From positions 1-36,198 of the forward strand of contig NZ_JANWVH010000024.1 of assembly GCF_025056915.1 (NCBI RefSeq): a stretch of 36,198 nt of DNA, in the 5' to 3' direction. Below the pieces are notes generated by a model. That model made no database searches. It was given only the letters and a program-made list of their open reading frames with translations, and was not told the origin of the DNA. The position numbers and the translations under genes are program-made. This stretch comes from Meiothermus sp. (GTDB lineage Bacteria; Deinococcota; Deinococci; Deinococcales; Thermaceae). The first letter of the stretch is position 1. Each line of letters opens with the position of its first letter. Positions 18,371 through 29,700 of the stretch are shown here, one piece after another.

Positions 18371-18397
18371 GGGGGTTTTGCGAAACCCCCGTATGCT
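18371..18397 (+). promoter_or_regulatory. Palindrome plus -10 box for the dehydrogenase gene
   Basis: TATGCT (18392-18397) is six bases before the ATG at 18404, giving a leaderless start. Directly upstream, GGGGGTTT-TGCG-AAACCCCC (18371-18390) is a perfect 8-bp inverted repeat covering the place of a -35 box. It could be an operator, or a hairpin ending transcription from the left. Confidence 0.6.
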
Positions 18398-18403
18398 TTA
18401 GGT

Positions 18404-19246
18404 ATGCAGATTGCTTTACTGGGTTTGGGACTGATGGGCCGCCCGATGGCCCGGGTGCTGCTGGCCAAAGGTTTTCAGGTGAAGGGGTGGAACCGCAGCG
18501 TGCTGAGCCCCGAACTGACCTCGGGGATTCCCCTGCTTGGCTCGCTCGAGGCAGCGGCGCAGGCCGACGTGCTGCTGCTGATGGTATCCGACTCGGCGGC
18601 GGTAAATGAAGTGTTACAGCGGCTATGGCCCTATCTGCGGGCGGGCCAGGTGGTGCTCGATATGGGTTCGTCCGACCCCGAAGACTCCCGTCGCCTGGCC
18701 CGGCAGCTCAAAGCCAGGAACATCGGCTGGGTGGATGCCCCGGTCTCGGGGGGGCCGGAGGGAGCAGAGAACGCCACCCTGGCTATTATGGCGGGGGGTG
18801 ACCTGGGCGACTATGAGCGGGTTCGGCCCATTCTGGAAGCCCTGGGGCGGCCCACCCATGTGGGCGAGGCCGGGGCCGGACACACCCTCAAGGTCATCAA
18901 TCAGCTCATGGTGGGCCTGTACATCGAGGCGGTGGCCGAGGCCCTCTTTTTGGCCGAGCGCCAGGGCCTAAAGCCCCGCAAGGTGCAGGAGGCCCTCAAG
19001 GGCGGCTTCGCCGACTCCAAGGTCTTGCAGATTCACGGCAGCCGCATGATCGAACGGCGGTTTGTGCCGGGGGCGCGGGTCAAGACCCAGCTCAAGGACT
19101 TGCGGCTGGCGCAGAAGCTGGCCCAGCAAGCGGGGCTGAAGCTGCCCCACCTGGAAAGCGCCCTGGGGTTTTACGCCGAGCTCGAGGCCCAGGGAGACGG
19201 CGACCTCGACCATTCGGCCCTGTTCAAGCGCCTCGAGTCCCGCTAA
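18404..19246 (+). CDS. Beta-hydroxyacid dehydrogenase (3-hydroxyisobutyrate dehydrogenase family)
   Basis: This 280-residue NAD(P)-dependent oxidoreductase belongs to the 3-hydroxyisobutyrate / tartronate-semialdehyde reductase family. The N-terminal Rossmann domain starts at once with GLGLMGRP (7-14), followed by a substrate motif 'DAPVSGGPEGAENATL' (111-126). The catalytic Lys163 lies in 'GHTLKVINQ' with Asn166, and the helical C-terminal domain is complete. The start is fixed by the TATGCT box six bases upstream; a longer frame from 18338 runs back into the repeat and is not used. The substrate cannot be named from sequence: hydroxyisobutyrate, tartronate semialdehyde or succinic semialdehyde-type acids are all possible. 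It is monocistronic. Confidence 0.9.
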   Translation: MQIALLGLGLMGRPMARVLLAKGFQVKGWNRSVLSPELTSGIPLLGSLEAAAQADVLLLMVSDSAAVNEVLQRLWPYLRAGQVVLDMGSSDPEDSRRLARQLKARNIGWVDAPVSGGPEGAENATLAIMAGGDLGDYERVRPILEALGRPTHVGEAGAGHTLKVINQLMVGLYIEAVAEALFLAERQGLKPRKVQEALKGGFADSKVLQIHGSRMIERRFVPGARVKTQLKDLRLAQKLAQQAGLKLPHLESALGFYAELEAQGDGDLDHSALFKRLESR

Positions 19247-19334
19247 GGCCGCTGTGGATAAAGGCGTTTTTGCGAACCCTTTGAGAAGGGCTGGCTCTGG
19301 GCTTACAAGACGACGCCCAGAGTGGCCAGCAAAA

Positions 19335-19355
19335 CCCTCTCCCATCGGGAGAGGG
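19335..19355 (+). terminator. Hairpin after the dehydrogenase gene
   Basis: CCCTCTCCC-ATC-GGGAGAGGG is a perfect 9-bp stem 88 bases after the stop. It has no T-run, so intrinsic termination is uncertain; it may be part of a palindromic extragenic repeat. Confidence 0.4.
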
Positions 19356-19372
19356 GTAGGGGTGAGGGGATC

Positions 19373-19458
19373 GCAGGAGCGGCGAGGCAGGAAGCGAGAT
19401 TTCTGGAGGTAGGGGGTGGAGACCTGCTCCTTACCTCCGACCACCCCCCTATGTATCC
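19373..19458 (+). repeat. Dispersed repeat family 2, copy C
   Basis: Contains GCAGGAGCGGCGAGGCAGGA and a perfect arm pair GGAGGTA ... TACCTCC, with CCGACCACCCCCCTATGTAT at the right end. It aligns with copies at 6109 and 13335. It lies between convergent genes (dehydrogenase and riboflavin-binding protein). Confidence 0.6.
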
Positions 19459-19500
19459 TTGAGCCTTGCCTCTACGCCTGAAACGGTGCTGGAGAAGGGT

Positions 19501-20478
19501 TTATCGCTGGGCTGTGTCGTGGGCCTGCAGGCCCCGCTGCAAGAACTCGTTGGTGAAGAAGGTGCTGGCTGGCAGGTTGGTGCGCACGCGCCCGGTCTGC
19601 TGGAGCAGGGTTAGCCCGCTTTGCCAGCCCTGGGGGTTGGAGAACCCCAGGCCGTTTTGGCGGGTGTAGGGCGACTGGTAGAGCCTGAGCGAGACCTCGA
19701 GCACCCGGAAGCGCTCCTCCCCCATGTTCTGCACGTATTTCTTGGCCGCCTCGAAGGCTTTGCGCGGCTGTTGCAGGGTCAGGGCCAGGGCCTCCTGGGT
19801 GGCCTGCACAAAGCGGCGGGCCAGCTCGGCGTTTTCCAGCACGCGGTCGGTCGAGATTACGCCCACCCCCGGCGAGCGGTTGTAGGGGCCCGCCGGAATC
19901 ACGTTCAGCTTGATGCCCCGCGCTTCCAGCACGATGGGCTCGTTGTTCACAAAGCCCATGGCCACGTCCACCCGCCCGGTCACGATGGCCTCGGCCTGGG
20001 TGAAGCCAATCTGCTCGATTTTCACATCCGACTCACGCAGCCCCGCCGCCCGCAACATGGCCTGGAGCGAGGTGTACGAGGTGCCAAACAGCCCCGGTAT
20101 GCCGATGGTTTTGCCCTTCAGGTCGCGCACCGAGGTGATGTTTTTCTCGGCCCGCGAAAAGAGGGCGTTGGGCACGCTCTGATAGAGGGCCAGCACGTAC
20201 TTGAGCGGGGTGCCCTGGGCCCGCAGGGCAATCACATCCTCGGCATCGGCCACCACGAAGTCGAGCCGACCCTGGGCCAGAAGCGGGTACAGCTCCGAGG
20301 CAAAGCCGTGCTGGAACTCGACCTCGAGGCCCCGCTTGCCATACAGGCCCTCGATCACCCCGGCATAAAAGGGAGCAAACTGCACATCAGGCAGGTAACC
20401 CAGCCCCACCCGCACCTTCTGCGATTGCGCCAGACCCAGCGATAGCAGTACCGCCAGCAAGAGAACCAACCTTTTCAT
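19501..20478 (-). CDS. ribY: Riboflavin ABC transporter substrate-binding protein (RibY-like)
   Basis: This 325-residue secreted binding protein is of the NMT1/THI5-like family (related to nitrate/sulfonate/thiamine-precursor binders). A cleavable signal peptide (MKRLVLLLAVLLSLGLA) is followed by a type II periplasmic-binding fold: 'VGLGYLPDVQFAPFYAGVIEGLY', 'GKTIGIPGLFGTSY', 'AIVTGRVDVAMGFVNNEP'. The ATG at 20478 has a good ribosome site (GAGGAG). Upstream lies an FMN riboswitch, which points to riboflavin or a precursor as the ligand, as in the RibXY importers; the symbol rests on this context. Its likely partner, a fused ATPase-permease, is encoded 0.8 kb away on the same strand beyond a divergent gene. 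The promoter and riboswitch belong to this gene alone. Confidence 0.85.
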   Translation of the reverse strand: MKRLVLLLAVLLSLGLAQSQKVRVGLGYLPDVQFAPFYAGVIEGLYGKRGLEVEFQHGFASELYPLLAQGRLDFVVADAEDVIALRAQGTPLKYVLALYQSVPNALFSRAEKNITSVRDLKGKTIGIPGLFGTSYTSLQAMLRAAGLRESDVKIEQIGFTQAEAIVTGRVDVAMGFVNNEPIVLEARGIKLNVIPAGPYNRSPGVGVISTDRVLENAELARRFVQATQEALALTLQQPRKAFEAAKKYVQNMGEERFRVLEVSLRLYQSPYTRQNGLGFSNPQGWQSGLTLLQQTGRVRTNLPASTFFTNEFLQRGLQAHDTAQR

Positions 20479-20627
20479 TGCACTCCTCTACACACCGTGC
20501 TATCCACACACCGCCAGGGCAGGCACGAACTGCCGCTGGCCTTGCGCCGAACACCAGGCTGTGATGGAGGATTTTAGGAAGTATTGCCCACCTTGCTGCG
20601 CCCAGGCACAGGGGCACCTGGGCTTCA

Positions 20628-20769
20628 CTCCTTCTCCCATCCGGACTTTAACCGTCGGCCTGCGATTTGCACGCAGTCGGGCCTGGATGTGTAGCAGATT
20701 TCCAGGCTTCGCGGGCTTAGGAGGCTGGCTCCATCACCGCCGGTGGGGAATTGCACCCCGCCCTGAAGG
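20628..20769 (-). promoter_or_regulatory. FMN riboswitch (RFN element)
   Basis: On the minus strand all conserved blocks of the FMN aptamer are present in order: GGGCGGGGTG-AATTCCCC, ACCGGCGGTGATGGAGCC, AGCCTCCTAAGCCCGCGAA, GCCGACGGTTAAAGTCCGGA, TGGGAGAAGGAG. It precedes the RibY-like gene by about 150 bases. No terminator with a T-run is seen between aptamer and start codon. There are two hairpins, GCCCAGG/CCTGGGC just after the aptamer and a GCCAG/CTGGC-type stem nearer the gene. Control of translation or a Rho-type mechanism is therefore as likely as attenuation. Confidence 0.96.
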
Positions 20770-23700
20770 AATCGGGCCAACTGGCCCGAAGTTAGTTTAG
20801 TCACAAACCCTGGGCTTGCAAAGTGCAGCAGACTGGATTTTGATGGAGGGGTGCGCCTGGAACTGGAAAGCCTGCTGGCCCTGGCCGACAAGAAGGTATT
20901 GGAGCGGGGCAAGGCGCTTTTTCTGGAGGGGGTGGTGCTCGAGGCCGCCCGCAGCCGGGACCGTTTGCAGGCCAGGGTCGAGGGCAGTGCGCCCTTTCCG
21001 TATCGGGTCGAGATTGACCTGAGCAAAGGCGAGTGGCAGTGCTCGTGCCCCTACACCTGGGGGCTGGTGTGCAAGCACGTGGTGGCGGTGGCCTTTGCCG
21101 CCCTGGAAGCCCCCGAAATTTTCACCCGCAAAAAGCTGGGCAAAAGCGTACCGGTGAACCTGGAGCCGCTGCTCGAGCTCTCCGACGATGAACTATTGCG
21201 CTTCTTGTGGCAACTGGCGGAAGAACGCCCCGAGCTACTGCACGAGTTTGCCTACAACCTGATTCAGCGTTATGAATGAAGCGAGATTTTTTGCTTGGAT
21301 AGTCAACAGGGTATTCGCTTAGCCTACCTGCGCCGGTACCGCAGCACGTAGCTTTCCAGCAAGGCCACCAACCCATAAAGTGAGATGCCCAGCAGCACCG
21401 TAACGGCCACTGCCGAGAAGGAGACCGCGTAGTTAAAGTTGCGCTGCTCGGTCTGGGCCAGATGACCGAGCCCCCCGCCCCCCAGCACGAACTCGGCCAC
21501 CACCGCCCCGATCAGGGCCAGCGAAACCGTCAGGCGCAGACCGCCCAGAATTACGGGCAGCGCGCCGGGTACCTCGAGCTTGCTGAACACCCCCCAGGCA
21601 CTGGCCCCGATGGTCTGAAACACCTCGCGGTAGGTGCGGTCCACCTCCCGCACCCCCACCATGGTCGAGACCAGCACCGGAAAAATGGAAATCAGGGTGG
21701 CAATGATGACCTTGGAGCCCAGCCCGTAGCCAAACCAGATGATGAGCAAGGGGGCCACAATGATGGTCGGTATTGCTTGCAGGGCCACAATGAAAGGGGA
21801 GAGGAGCCGCTCCAGCGAGCGCTTCTGGCCCATGGCATAGCCGATGGGCAGCCCGATGGCGAGCGAGGCCAGGATGCCCAGCCCGGCGGTGTGCAGGGTG
21901 GCTAGGGCGCTTCTGAGCAGCAGGTCGGCGTTTTGGATGAGGGCCTGCCCGACCGCCAGGGGCGAGGGCACAAAGACCGGCACCCGCGCAGCCATCAGGC
22001 CCCAGGCCAGGAAAAAGAGCGTCAGCAGCCCCAGCACGCCGAAAACCTCCCAGGGGGGCCTAAGGGGCTTGGGCGGCGGCTCGATGAAGGTGGAGTCGGC
22101 CACGCCCAGCCGCTCGCGCAGCTTGGCCTCGAGGCCATCGGTAAAGGCGGTGATGCGCCCTTCATGCTTGGTGTCCAGAATGGCGTCAATTCGGCCACCC
22201 GTGAGCACCACCACCCGGTCGGCCAGGTAGACCGCCTCGCGGATGCTGTGGGTCACGAACAGGATGGTTTTGCCGGTGCGCTCGTGGAGGTGCTTGAGCT
22301 CAAGGTTGAAGCGCTCGCGCACCAGGGCGTCCAGGGCCGCGAAGGGCTCGTCCATCAGCAGCACCTCGGCGTCCTGGGCCAGCGCCCGGGCGATGGCCAC
22401 ACGGGCCTTCATGCCCCCGGAAAGCTGGTGCGGGTAGAGGTTCAGGTAGGGCTTCATGCCCAGGTGGGTTTCAATTTTGCCCCGGCCCGTAAGCTCGATG
22501 GGCAGCCGGATGTTCTGCTCCACGGTGCGCCAGGGCAACAGCCGGTAGTCCTGGAACACCATGGCGGGCTGGCCCACCACCTCCACGGTGCCCGCTGTGG
22601 CCTTGAGCAGCCCCGCCACCACCCGCAAGAGGGTGCTCTTGCCCCCGCCCGAGGGGCCAATAATGGCGATAAACTCGCCTTTTTGCACCTCGAGGTTGAC
22701 CCCCTTGAGCACCTCCCGTCCCTCAAACGCCACCGAAACGCCCGAGAGCCGGATAGCGGTGGGCGCCTGGGTGGTTGGGGCTGGAGTGGGTACCGGGTGG
22801 TTCATGACCTTAGCATAATCGGGCCCTTCGACCTGAATGCATCGGAGCGCCCAAAGGGTTCGACTCCGGACGATGGCCGACCTGCGGGTTGAAGCAAAGG
22901 CGATACAAAAATGGTTTCGGACTGCACTCTGGCCTTCATATGGTGTCGCTCGAGCGGTCCGTCAAGATTTTAGCCAGCAAGGCCCCCACCAGCAGAATCC
23001 ACATGGTCAGGTAAAAACCGGCCAGCGCCAGCAGAAAACCGGCGATGGGGCCATAGATCAGCTCGTACTGGGTGCGGGGCAGCAGCAGCGGAAGGCCCAG
23101 CCGAACCCCCTCCCAGGCCAGGGCGGCCAGCGTGGCAGCCGCGAAGGCCGCCAGCACCCGGGGGGTGGGGATTGGGAGCAGCATGTAGGTCAGAAAAAAG
23201 AGCAGCAGCGCCCCCAGAACCGGAACCAGCACCTCCACCCCCCCGCGCAAAAAGCTCAGGTCGGCGGGCAGGTAGCGCAGCAAAAAGCCCATGGCCAGCC
23301 CCAGCAGGGCCAGCAGAATCAGGGCCAGGCCCAGAAGCAGCGGCGCCAGCAAGCCTGCGATGCGCCCCCGCATCACCACCAGCAGTTGCAATCCTTTTTT
23401 CCAAAGCCCGTGCAGGGGATGGGCATCGGGGAGGGTCGAAGCCTTCCTTAAGGCCACGGGTGGCTCGGCCAGGGGCGAGACCCGACCAAAGATGATGCCC
23501 AGGGCGTAGGCCAGGGCCGCAAAAAAATTGCTGCTGGCCCAGAGCAAAATCAACAGGCTGGCAAAGGTGAGGGGGAAGGCGCCTCGAGTCAGGAAGCTCA
23601 CCACCGTCTGGGCCAGGTCGGGCTGGGTGGGGAAGAGCAGCACCACCAGTTCAATCAGTCGCACCAGCACGGCGCTCTGGAGGTCTTCGTTGCCCGAGAG

Positions 23701-26700
23701 CACAAAGCCGAAGATGCCCGCCAGCAGAATTAGCAAAGGCATCAGGCTGAAAAGTGCGTAGTAGGCCAGGGCCGCCGAGAAAAACGGGATGTGCGAGCGG
23801 GTGTAAAGCTGGTAGGCCTGGCCCAGGAAGGATTGCATATGTGCGCAGAAAATGCAGAAGGCCGGTGCTCACGAAATCGGTGCTACCTGGCTTTGGGGCT
23901 AGACTACGCCCGCACCTGCCCCTGGCCCAGGGCCACAAACTTGGTGGTGGTCAGCTCCTTCACCCCCATGGGGCCGTAGGCGTGCAGCTTGCTGGTGGAG
24001 ATGCCAATCTCGGCCCCCAGGCCCAGCTGGAAGCCATCGTTGAAGCGGGGGGAGGCGTTCACCAGCACCAGCGAGGCGTCCACCTCGCGCAAAAAGCGCA
24101 GGGCGTGGGCGTGGTGCTCGGTACAGATGACCTCGGTGTGATGCGAGCCGTAGCGGGCGATGTGTTCCAGGGCTTCGTCCAGCGAATCCACCACCCTGAC
24201 GGTCAGAATCAGGTCGAGGTACTCGGTGTGCCAGTCCTGCTCGGTGGCGGGCTGGGCGGCAATGAGGGCGCAGGTGCGTTCGTCGCCGCGAAGCTCGACC
24301 CTGGCCTCGAGCATGGCTTGGGCCAGCCTGGGTAAAAACACCGGGGCGATGGCGCTATGCACCAGGACTTTCTCCAGGCTGTTGCAGGTGCTGGGGCGCT
24401 GGGCCTTGCCGTTTACGGCGATGCGCACGGCGCTTTCTAAGTCGGCGCTCTCGTCCACAAACAGGTGATTGACCCCCTCGGCGTGGGCCAGCACCGGCAT
24501 CCGGGCCTCGCGCTGCACCAGCTCGATCAGCTCCTTGCCGCCCCGGGGGATGATCAGGTCGAGCAAGCCAGCCAGGTGGCACATCTCCAGGATGGCGCTG
24601 CGGTCGGGGGTGGGCACCAGCTGGATGGCCTCCTGGGGCAGCCCGGCCTCCCGCAGGGCCTCCTGCATGAGCCGCACCAGCGCCTGGTTGGAGTGCCAGG
24701 CTTCCTTGCCGCCGCGCAGCAGGATGGCGTTCCCGGCCTTGAGGCTGAGGGCGCTGGCCTCCACGGTGGCGTTGGGACGCGACTCGTAGATGAAGCCAAT
24801 CACCCCCAGCGGTACGCGCATGCGCCCGACCTGCAGGCCGTTGGGCCGAATCTGGAGCCCCTCGATCTCGCCTACCGGGTCGGGCATTTCCGCTACCTGA
24901 CGCAGCCCCGCGCAGAGGTCGTCCAGCACCTTCTGGCTCAGGCAGAGCCGGTCGAGCTTGGCCGCCGGAAGCCCGGCTGCCTGGGCCGCCTCCATATCCT
25001 GCTGGTTGGCCGCGAAAAGGGCTTCTTTTTGGGCCAGGAGCTTTTCTGCCATCGCCAGCAGGGCCTGGTTCTTGGCCCTGGGCAAGGCTGCGGACAGGGC
25101 CCTGGCCGCAGCCCGGGCCGACAGGGCGTAGTGCTTGAGTTCGGGGGTGGCGGTCATGGCAACCTCGGGCGGGTATGCAATCCCTACGGGTTTTTAGTTT
25201 ACCGGGCCTCGAGTTCCGAGGCCAGGGCGAAGTAGTCGCGGTGGATGGCCTCGTCGGTGTTTTTGTAGCCGAGGATGGCCTCGATGTCCTGGGTCTTGCG
25301 GCGCTGGATGCGCCTCAGTTCGGCGGCGCTGTAGTGAACCAGGCCCACCCCAATCAGATGCCCCCGCTCATCCAGGCAGCGTACGGCCTCGCCCACGCCA
25401 AACTGCCCCCGCACCTCGAGGATGCCCGCCGGCAGCAGCGAGGCCCCGCCCTGGCGCAAAGCCAGGGCTGCGCCCGCGTCCACCACAATCTCGCCCTGAG
25501 GCTTGGGGAGCTGGTAGAGCCAGAGCTTCCGACCGCTGTAGCGGCGGTTGCCCCCCGCAAAAAGCGTGCCGATGGGCTCGCCGCGCAGGGCCTCGGCAAT
25601 GCTCTGGGACCGGGTTCCCGGCAGCAGCAGGGTGGGAATCCCGGCGGCCTGGGCCTTCTCCGCGGCGAGCAGCTTGCTCTTCATCCCGCCGGTGCCCACC
25701 CGGTTGGGGTCGTCGCCGGCCATCTGCAAGACCTGGGCATTCACCCGCTCCACAAAATGGATGGGTTGGGCGGTGGGGTGGGTGCGGGGGTCGGCCTCGT
25801 AGAGGGCCTCGATGTCGGAGAGCAATATTAGGAGATCGGCCCCGACCAGGGTGGCAATCAGGGCCGAAAGCTGGTCGTTGTCACCAAACTTGATTTCGTC
25901 CACCATCACCGTATCGTTCTCGTTGATGATGGGGACGATGCCCCACTCGAGCAGCGTTTCCAGGGTCTGGCGGGCGCTCAGGTAGCGGTGGCGGTGGGCC
26001 AGGTCTTCCGCAGTAAGCAGGATTTGCGCTACCTTCAGGTCGTACCAGCCAAAAGCCTGCTCCCACCAGTACATGAGTGTAGGCTGGCCTACGGCGGCAA
26101 CGGCCTGCTTGCCCGGCATGGTTCTGGGGCGCTCCATGAGGCCCAGCTTGCCCAGGCCCATCGCCATGGCCCCCGACGAGACCAGTACCACCTCGCGGCC
26201 CTCGCGCCTCAAGCCTGCAATCTGGGCGGCGATGGCCAGCTGCTGCTGCCGTCCGGCGGGCCCGCTCAGCACGGCGCTGCCCACCTTAATCACCAGGCGG
26301 CGGTAGGTTTGCGGCGGCAAGGGGCGGCGTTCTCCCATACGTCATGGCTTATCGTAACGCTTCTTGGGCTTTTTCTCACTCGCCTCACCCCCTGCCCGTG
26401 GTGACATGGGTGCATTATGCGCGCCTGGCTGGTGCTGGCTTTGGGGTTAATGGCGGCGTGCAATCCCTCGCCGGAGATATCTGGCCCCGAAGTGCCGGCG
26501 GCCTTTGGCGAAGTCACCATCCAGAAAACCGAATGGGGCCAGAGCGTTCTCAAGGCCCAGCTCAGGCTGGTGGCAGGTAAGCCGGCGCTTTTGCGCGTAT
26601 TCCTGACCGGTGACCGGGAGGGCTTGCCGGGCAGCCTCGAAGGCGAGGTTTTTCAGGGCAATAGCTGGCTCGGTGAACTGAGCTTTACCGGCCCGGCCAC

Positions 26701-29700
26701 CCTCCCCACTGCTCCCGCCGAACCAGCCCCGGCCTACCGGGCTACGCTACCAGCGGCTTGGGTGGTGCCTGGGATGCAGGTGCGCCTCCTGGCCGACCCC
26801 CGCAACCAGGTGGGCGAAGGCAACGAAGCCGACAACCGGCTGACCCTCACCCCGGCGGTGGGGGTGGGTGCGGTTTTGCCGCTCACGCTGGTGCCGGTGT
26901 TGCAACCGGGACAGGCCTCCCCGCCCCTTCTGCCCGGTGTGGACCTGCTCCGGGACATGCTCCCGGTGCGGGAGGTGCAGGTTGTAACCCGGCCTCCTTT
27001 TGCCTACGGTGCCACGGTGGCGAATGCCAGCAGCGACTGGAGCAGTCTGCTCAGTGCCCTGCGCGGCCTGCGCACCAGCGACGGCAGCAGTCGCTACTAC
27101 TACGGGGTGGTGCGGGTCGGCTATTCCAGCGGCATCGCCGGGATTGGCTATGTGGGCTTACCGGTCAGCGTGGGCTGGGATTTTGAAAGCTCGGCGGCCC
27201 GGGTTATGGCCCACGAGATTGGGCATAACCTGGGTCGGGAGCATGCGCCCTGCAAGGTGGCGGGTGAGCCGGGCTATCCCTATGCGGGGGGTTCGATTGG
27301 CACCTGGGGCTATAGCTTAGCCAGCGGGGAGCTCTTCAACCCGGCCTCGCACAAGGACATCATGAGTTACTGCACCCCGCAGTGGATCTCCGACTACACC
27401 TACAGCGGGATGCAAAGCTTCCTCGAGGCCCGCCCTCCCAGCAGCCAGTCCCAAAACCAGGGGCCAGCCCAGGAAGTGCTGCTGATTAGCGGGCGCATCC
27501 GCAACGGCGAGTTGCGGCTGAACCCCCTGGTCAGGCTGTGGGCCGCTCCCGAGCCGCCCCGGCCCGGCGAGTACCGGCTGCGGCTGGAGGCTGCCGGAGG
27601 CCCGCTGGAGGTTTCCTTTCAGGCCGAGCCGGTAGAAGCCCCGCACGGCCCGGAGCAGCCCCCCGAGGCCTCCTGGTCGGAGGCGCACTTCAGCTTCAGC
27701 CTGCCCTACCCCGGCCCCCTGCGCGGGCTGGAAATCAGCCAGGCTGGCCGGGCGCTATTTGGGCAGACGGTAGAGCCGCGCCTGTACCCCCAGGGCACGG
27801 TGCAGGTGGGTTTGCTCGAGCACGACGGAAAAGTCACCCTCTCCTGGGCTTCTACCGCCTATCCCTACGCCTCGCTGGCCCACCTGGGGCCCGAGCGCAC
27901 CACCCTGGGGCTGTGGCTCACCGGGGGTGAGGCCAGCCTGCCCGCCAGGGGCCTGCCTGCGGGCGGGCGCTGGGAGGTGGCCCTGTCGGATGGGTTCAAC
28001 ACCCAGCGCCTGGAGCTGCCCAGATAGGCTAGCCCACCAGTTTCTCCAGCTCATCCACCATGCTTTTCAGCACCCCGAACCCCCGCTCCACCGGCTCGGG
28101 GCTGTGCATGTCAATCCCGGCAATTTTGAGCGCTTCCAGCGGGTAGACCGAGTCGCCCGCCTTCAGGAAGTCCAGGTAGCGCCTGGCCGCGGGTTCGCCC
28201 TGCTCGAGCACATCCTGGGCCAGCGCGTTGGCCGCCGCGATGCCGGTGGCGTACTGGTACACATAAAAGGGGCTGTACAGGTGCGAGAAGTGCATCCAGC
28301 CTGCACCCAGCCGCTCCCGGTCGAGCTCCACCTGGCCGCCGTAGCCCTCGGCGAAGAGTTCGGCCAGGCGCTCCATCAGGTACGGCGCGGTCAGGGCCCC
28401 GCCCTGTTCGATGCGGGTGTAGAGTTCCAGTTCAAAGCGGGCCAGGGTGGGCATCACGAACAGGTAGCGGTGGAAGTTGGCGAAGGCTTCCTCCAGCACC
28501 GCCAGCTTCTGCTCAGGGGTCTGGGCCTCCCGTAGCAGCCGGGCCCGCACCAGGGCCTGGTTGAAGTTGGAGGCCACCTCGGCCACAAACAGGCTGTAGC
28601 GGGCGTAGATGATGGGCTGGGTCTGGCGGGTGAAGTAGCTGTGCATGGAGTGGCCGAGCTCGTGGGCCAGGGTGCTCAGGGAGAAGAGGTCGTCGGACCA
28701 GCTCATAAGGATGTACGGGAAAGTGCCCTTGAGCCCCGAGGAGAAGGCCCCGGCCCGCTTGCCCTGGTTCTGGCCCCAGTCCACCCAGCGCTCCTCAAAC
28801 AGGCCCCGCCGCATGGGTTCTACGTATTCCGGCCCCAGCGGCTCCATTCCCCGGCAGATGGTCTCAGCCGCCTCCCAGAAGCTAATTTTGGGACTGGGCA
28901 CCAGGGGGGCCGGGGCGTCGTAAATCGGCACATCGTAGCTGTGGAGCCGTCCGCCCAGGGCCTTTTTGCGGATGCGCCAGAAGCGGTGCCAGGTGGGCAG
29001 GTGGGCCTGGAAGATGGCCAGCAGGTTGTCGTAGACGGCCCTGGGAATGTTGTCGCCGCAGGTGCGGCTCACGGCCAGGGCCATCTCGAGGCTGCTCGGA
29101 TAGCCTCGAGTGCGGGCCTGAAAAGCAAAGCTCTTGATGCTCCCTTGCAGGGTGGCTGCCAGGGTGTTTTTGAAGGCCAGGTGCCCGTCGGCATACGACG
29201 CCCAGGCGGCCTTGCGAACCTCCGGGCTTTCATGCACCAAAAGCTCGCCAATGGTGCTATGAGAGACGGCCAGGGGCTCCCCCTGGTGTTCCACGGGCCT
29301 GAACTGCATGTCGGCGTTGGTGGCGGCGTAGGCGGTGGCGGCGTGGGCGCTCAAGGGGTCGGCTGCCGATGCCAGTACGGCCTCGACCTCCTCGCTCAGG
29401 ATGTGGAGCTGCCGGGTTTTCAAAGCCTCCAGGTAGTGCCGGTAGACCCTCAGGGCGGGCTCGGCCTGCATGAAGGCTTCCAGTGTTTCGGCAGGAATGC
29501 GAAGCAGCTCCGGCTCGAGGTAGGCCCCTGCCGCTGCGAGCTGCGTGACCACCGCGCGGGCCTCGCCGACCATGCGGGTAAAGGCGGGGTTGGTGCCGTC
29601 GGTGGCCAGTTGCAGCGAGGCGTACTGAAAGACCTTCATGGCCTGGAGCATCCGGGTCTCGTAGGTTTGCAGGGCGGTTCGCAGGGTTGCAGCCGACTCG